From: Aphelocoma coerulescens
Taxonomy: Eukaryota > Chordata > Aves > Passeriformes > Corvidae
Reading direction: 5' to 3'
DNA: 64,000 nt
NCBI RefSeq assembly: GCF_041296385.1
Contig: NC_091017.1
Coordinates: 45,703,714 to 45,767,713, forward strand
Shown here: in pieces, positions 57,401 to 64,000 of the stretch
How positions within the stretch are numbered: the first letter of the stretch is position 1
Layout: every line of letters starts with the position of its first letter
Notes under the pieces: generated by a model
Seen by the model: the letters and a program-made list of their open reading frames with translations, nothing else
Database searches by the model: none
What the model was told of the DNA's origin: nothing
Position numbers and translations under genes: made by a program

Positions 57401-59763
57401 CAAATAAAACAAATTCGTGGACTTTTTGCTTACATGAAAGAAATTTTTAGAGCATCCCAGATATATCTAAATATATGGGGATAATTTGATACCTAGAGGT
57501 AAAAGAAACAAATGCAAAAAATGTTAGGGATAGTTTTTCTTTCCTCTTTCACCTCTCCTCAAGTCACTTTCTATTCTGTCAACTTCCAAATGTCAGTTTT
57601 GATTTATTCTGCACTGAAACAACAGGTATCTGAAAATAGCTTTCCTCATCTCCACATTTGCCTTTGCCTGACCCATAAAAAGCCTAAATTTTGCTTTTTT
57701 GCTTGAGGCAATTAGTTCTTAATGCTTTTGTGTGTTTTACCCTAAAAATATAGTGACTCAAACAGTAGTATTATAAAAATTTGTCTTTGTGTTCTGCGGG
57801 GCAAACAGTACATACTCATTATACAACAACAAGGGAATAATCAGTTGAATTTAAATTTAAATTGGTAGAAGAAAATATATTTTGATATATTGCATGTTTA
57901 GCCTACAGAACAAAATGCCACAAGACATCAGTGAGAGCATGAGTTTTGGACTGGTTAGAGAAAGTGCAAGCTGTTAGTGAGTAAGTAGACTGGAAGGCAT
58001 TCATTCCCTCCCTTTGTAATGGCCACTTTCACACAGGGTGTTGTTGCTGATGGTCTACTCTACTGCAGTAATTCCTGTTTCTGCTTATTTAGTTACAGTT
58101 TTACACAGCTTTTGTAAATGTTCTCTATCAAATAAGTTATCTCTTTCTCTACCATTTTTGGAATAAACTAACTTTCTCACTCTTCTGCCTATGCTTTCAG
58201 GAATCCTACCCCGTACACTGGTTTTTAGACAGACACCTCCATCAGAAGTACAGGCCAGAGATCATTTCTGACATTGGATTCCTTTTGTAGTGCAGTCTTC
58301 TGAGTGTTAGAGCTGTTCTTCCTCAGTTGTCTTCCAGTGTAATGATCTGAAGAGCCATGTATTACTGACTGGATCATCATGGAACAGGCCAAACATTGCA
58401 TTTAGGACAGTATAGGAGACCGTGCAGCAAGAAAACCTATTCTGCAGTAGCACTAGGACATTTTTTACTGATCACAGTGGAATCTCTCTGTTCAGAAACA
58501 TGACCAAACGAATAGATTTATTCTCCATCATATTTTTCAGGTGCTGTTAGTGTACAACGATACACAAAAGGATTCAGGGCTTTTAAGCACATACTTTCTG
58601 AATACGGTTTTATTCTGGATCAGTGGTATTTTAGCTCTTAAGATGAGGAGTGTTTAGTTGCTGTATATGCATAAGGCCTAGCAATATTGACCTTTATTCT
58701 ATGATAGCAGTTGTCAACTAAATAGTAATGCACAAAATATCAATAGCTGCCATTTAATCTCACTGGCAGGGTGATAAAATATGATGCATATTCTGATGTA
58801 TTTTGAGATGTTCAGTAGAATTTTGCTGGGCCTTATTCACAATTCCGTATTTAGTACAAATTTTGTAAAAGTCCTGTGTGACTTTTAATACAGTGTGACA
58901 TACTTTCCATGTGATTCAGCACTCTGTTGGCAGGGTTGCACTGCATGAAATAATTTAAAACACAACTAAAATGCTGCCAAAAAAGTTTTTTGAAATTATA
59001 AGGTAGGCTTTTTTACATCTTCCAAGTATTGCAAAGTATTCTATATATGTATCTGATACCCCAAATTAGTGAAATTATTCTTTAGCAAGGTGAAGCAATT
59101 TCAGAATAAGCCAAAAAAAAAGTCATGTATCTAATGTAAAAATTGCATTAGGAATGTTAAAATTACGCAATTACTCTATTCGGATTGAGACCAGTCTATT
59201 TATAAATTAATGTGTAACATTCCTTTTTGCTTGGTGATAGTTTATATAATAGCTTCTGGCTGTCTGGAATCTAGGGCCTTCCAGACGTGTTTATGTAATA
59301 TTGCATTCATTGATGCATAGTATCCATTTTCTTCTAAACTGCGGTCAAAAGTTCTTGTCATAGATCCTTGCATAAAGAAAGTTATTCTAAATCACGTTTC
59401 TGTTGCTGGATACCTGGCTATCTTATATCAAAAGTATTTGGGCTTCTGGGCTGAGTCTCACTGTCCTTGAATATTTTGATAGTCTATCTCCATTTCTATG
59501 AAGACAAGTCTATCTCCATTTCTATGAAGACACAGTTTTCAGTTAACTTAATCTTTCTGCCAAACTCATGGATGGTTTTTATCACTTCTTTTCCCTCTTC
59601 TGTTTTCCTATTTACTGGATTTAGTAGAGAATGCTTCGATTTTCCACAGAGGAAGTGGCAGCACAAAGAAAATGTGATTTGCTGTGAATTCTCTCCCCCC
59701 GCCAGTGTGAGAGGGAAGAAACCATCTGCATGTCAGCCAGTACACACCAGCACTTGGTGCTCA

Positions 59764-59955
<192 letters not shown>

Positions 59956-62900
59956 TTATGGCATAACTTTGTATTTTGCTACCAGTTTGTAGTTTAGATT
60001 TGTTAGGTACTGAATACTTCCCACCTAAAATGTTACGATTAGCTGCACTTTTTAATAGCAACATCTATTGAATAGGTTGGCAGAAGTATATATTGAATAA
60101 ATGTAAAAGTAGAATATTATTTGCTTAAAAAGTTGAACTGAATTATTTAATAATACAGAACTGGCTTGTCTTGTAAAATATTAGCATGATTCACTGGATT
60201 TTTGTACGCCATAGCTTAATAAAATATTTAAAGTGCTGCTTACGTGAAGATCTAGCAAGTGCATGTTATGTGATCAATTTTGAAGGGAAGATACACTATT
60301 GCAGATGGAATAAGCTCCCTATGAGATGAAACATAGTGTAATTTCCCGTAAGTCAGTGCCTGGTCAAGTAGTGCAAACAGTTTAGGCTTTGGAAATTAGC
60401 TATTTGAGTTCCATAGTTTGAAAATACAAGGTAGATAGATATATAGATAATTAAAATCATTTATGGATGGATTGTATTTCAAGAGCATAAGAATTTCAGC
60501 ATTATCTGGAAGCAGCCTGGATTTGTTGTCAGATACCATATCCTTCTAAGAGTCTCATAGGAACAGTTTGGCATGGCTCAGTGAGGCAGACAAGATGTGC
60601 AAGTCTAATAGCATTACACTTTAAATACTTATCACTCGGAGTTAATGTAGCAGGAGAGTCTCTGACAACTTTGTTAGTAACTCCACTCATTAGAAATAGA
60701 GAGATCCAAACAAATTTTCTTAACCCACATGAAGATGCCAGACTGACTTTTCTGTCATTATTCTTCCCTCAGCATTCAGCCAGACGGTGCAACCACTCTG
60801 GTGTTGTATTCATGGGATTCAAAGCAAAGGAGAATAGCTTAAAGTGAGGAGCTGTGCCATGTGCTGCCTAAGACAACACATTCCTGAATTCCTACTGTTG
60901 AATTCCCACAGCATTCTTCTGGAGAAACTGGCTGATCAAGGCACAGACAGGTGCACTCTTCCCTGGGTAGAAAACTGGCTGAATGGCCGGGCCCAGAGGG
61001 TGGTGAATGGAGTTACATCCAGCTGGTGGCCAGTCATGAATGGTGTTCCCAATGGCTCAGTATTGGGACCAGTCCTGCTTAATTTCACAGAATCACAGAA
61101 TAAGCTGAGTTGGAAGGGACCCACAAAGATCATCGAGTTCAACTCCCGGCCCTGCACAGGACCATCCCCAAAAGTCACACCATGTGCCCAAAAGTGTTGT
61201 CCAGACACTTGCTGGACTCTGTCAGGTTTGGTGCTGTGACCACTTCCCTGGGGAGCCTGCTCCAGTGCCCAACCACCCTCTGGGTGAAGAACCTTTTCCT
61301 AATATGCAACCTAAGCCTCCCCTGACACAACCTCAGGCCATTCCCTCAGGTCCTGTCACTGGTCACCACACAGAAGAGAGCACTGCCAGCCCCTCCTCTT
61401 TCCCTCATGAGGAAATTGTAACTGCAATGAGGTCTCCCCTCAGTTTCCTCTTCTCCAGACTGAGCAGACCAAGTGACCTCCAGCCACTCCTCATATGGCT
61501 TCCCCTCAAGGCCCTTCACCATCCTCATGGCCCTCCCTTGGAAGCTCTGTAATAGCTTTATATCCTTCTTATATTGTGCCCAAAACTGCACACAATATTC
61601 AAGGTGAGGCCACAGCAGTGCAGAGCAGAGCAGAATAATCACCTCCCTTGCCCAGATGGTGATGCTTTGTCTGTTATCAACAATCTTTACCAGTGATTTA
61701 TTAATGAGGAGATTGAGTGCACCCTCAGCAAGTTCACAGAGACAGAAAGCTGGATGGGAGTGTTGATCTGCTGGAGGGTAGAAGGTTCCACAGAAGGAAC
61801 ACAGGCTGGATCAATGGGCCAAGGCCAATTGTGTAAGGCTAAATAAGGCCAAGTGCTGAGTCCTGCACTTGGGTCACAAAAACCTCCTGCAGCACTACAG
61901 ACTGGGGGCAGAGTGGCTGGAAAGCTGTCTTGCAGAAAAGTCCTAGAAGTGCTGGTTGACAGCAGCTGAACATGATTCAGCAGTGTGCCCAGGTGGCCAA
62001 GAAGGCTTCCTGGCCTGTATGAGCAATAGTGTAGCAGCAGGACCAGGGAAGGATCTTCCCTCTGTACTTGGCACTGGTGAGGCCACACCTCGAGTGCTGT
62101 GTCCAGTTCTGGGCCCCTCACTACAAGAAAGACATTGAGGGGCTGGAGCAGGTCCAGAGAAGGGTAACGAATATGGTGAAGGGTCTGGAGCACAAGTCCT
62201 GTGAGGAGCGGCTGAGGGAGCTGAGGTTGTTTAGCCTGGAGAAAAGGAGGCTCACGGGGGTGTTACCACTCTCTGCAACCACCTGAAAGGAGGTTGTAGC
62301 CAGGTGGGGGTTGGTCTCTTCTCACACATCACAAGCCATAGGACAAAAAGAAATGTCTTCAAGTTGCATCAGGGGAAGTTTAGGTTGGATGTTGCTGCCT
62401 GTTCCGAGCTTCCCTTCCCCCTCCCCAACACACTTGCCTCTGCCATGTGCTCTGAACCCCTTTGTTCCAAGCGCAGGCAAAACCAAATATAACTCCAACT
62501 CTTTAGCAGTGTCTGATTGGTCGGTCACCCCGGGTCCGGCCCCTGTCCTCTCCTTTCCCCTTCTCCAAATAAAAGAAAGGACCAAGGGGGGACCTGCCCT
62601 CTTTGGCTTTGCAACCCTTTCTGCGAACATCTTGTCGTCTGTTTCTATTTGAAAGCTTCTAATTGCGGAAATTAGGCAAACCAAAAGCTGTATTTCTCCC
62701 TCTTTGCTTCTGCTGGTAGTATCAGATTTCCAGGTAATACATTTACCGCTTTCAGAGCTCCTGAAATGCTGGATTGCCCGTGCTACCTCTCTAGGCTGCC
62801 CGAGGCTTTCTAAGGCATTGAACTACGAGCCTAGCCGGTAAAAAGCTGTAAGTATATCTCCTCAGTTGGCTATTAGGAAAAACTTCCTTGAAAGGGTTGT

Positions 62901-64000
62901 CAAGCATCAGAACAGTCTGCCCAGTGAAGTGGTTGAGTCATAACCCCTCCAGGTATTTAAAAAATGTGTATATGTGGCATTTAGGGACATGGTATAGTGG
63001 TGAACTTGGCAGTACTGAGTTAACAGTTGGACTCAATGATCTTAGGGGTCATTTCCGACCTACATTTTTCTAAGATTCACATATAAAAGTTACAATTTTC
63101 TTTCATTACCTTGATGCCTGAGGTGGACTGTCACAGTTATGACAGTTCACACCATTGCTGTCATCTCTTGAGTTTATCTATGGGATTAATTCCTCAAAGG
63201 CTTTGAGAATATGGATTACAGTCTCTAGTAGTCTGTGGTCTACCAAAGCCAACATCAGTTCTCGCTTTCTCAGAGAAAAAAAAGGAAAATATCAGTGGCA
63301 GAGTGTTCTATTGCACTGTTTTGTTAAAGCTTGAGCTGTATTCAAGTGCTTGTATAATGCCAATTTCCACTTTTAGTCTGTTGAGTCTAACAGCAAGAGA
63401 AGGAGGATATGAAAATTGCAGGTTGGTCAGGCAGCTTCTTATTTTTAACATGGAAGCTGGTGTATAGGAGGAGTGTTATTGTATCTACTGTATGGCTTTC
63501 CTTCTGTCCCCTAAAACAGTACACATTGCACATGGAATGGGGAACAGCTACCTTTGTATTTGGCATTTTCCTGGGATCTGCGTAGACACTGTTTGTGAAA
63601 TACAGTTGGACAGAGCATTTACCGTATGTAGCCAGGAATAAAAGAGCAATAAAGGTCAAGTGAATAAGACACTTTATCAGGACTTAATGAATTTACATGA
63701 TCCTGTGAATCTGTACAAAGTAATGCTGTTGTAAAGTGTAAACATTTTTACATAAGGCTAGTTATTATTTTAGTGTTTGCTACATTGAAAATGTCACAAC
63801 TTTTAATGAAGTACCTTCTTAGACAGGATTTAAGCCACTGAGGCTTTGTCTTTTGAGATTGTTGGTTATACTCTGAGCTCAGAAGCCAGAAAAATTTGGG
63901 ATGTGCTGTTGTACATCAGTAGATCTAGTGCATATCCTTCTGTTGTTCCTGCCATCAAGTTTAATATTGTTCAGAGTGAAGTAACCTAGGTAAAATATTT

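Overview
This window comes from a bird genome, most probably a passerine, and lies entirely inside one large host gene: the + strand teneurin-3 gene (TENM3). The bird call rests on several CR1 LINE copies with typical CR1 3' ends, a bird-type ERVL LTR with attached pol remnant, and a solo LTR. The passerine call rests on a tRNA-Ile-headed, CR1-tailed SINE that resembles the passerine family TguSINE1. The sequence is AT-rich, intron-dominated and has no bacterial-type gene organisation.

Layout. 1-9109 is intron with a possible old LTR (about 2830-3180) and a CR1 copy carrying a decayed reverse transcriptase (about 4890-6222). 9110-9319 is a 70-codon exon of the teneurin cytoplasmic domain (phase 1-1). 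9320-45193 is a roughly 36 kb intron holding the SINE (about 14174-14303), a GC-rich island (about 24745-24945), a truncated minus-strand ERVL provirus with a CR1 inserted in it (28394 to about 31180), and a CpG-retaining block near 35760. 45194-45431 is the best-supported exon, recognisably the TENM3 intracellular segment ending in LESR. 50342-50434 and 53067-53171 are two candidate coding exons, each flanked by good splice sites, each a multiple of three, and each open only in the frame the upstream exon requires. The rest is intron, with a three-layer transposon nest at about 60900-63078 (CR1, interrupted by an antisense CR1 and by a 475 bp solo LTR).

How it works together. All coding pieces belong to the cytoplasmic tail of teneurin-3, a type II membrane adhesion protein that guides neural wiring. 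The start-codon exons lie upstream of the window; the transmembrane and extracellular exons lie downstream. The exon phases (1-1 for the first exon, 2-2 for the two downstream candidates) allow each of the three to be included or skipped without breaking the frame, so the region looks like a modular switchboard for the cytoplasmic tail. The two 2-2 exons just before the transmembrane segment are the most interesting observation.
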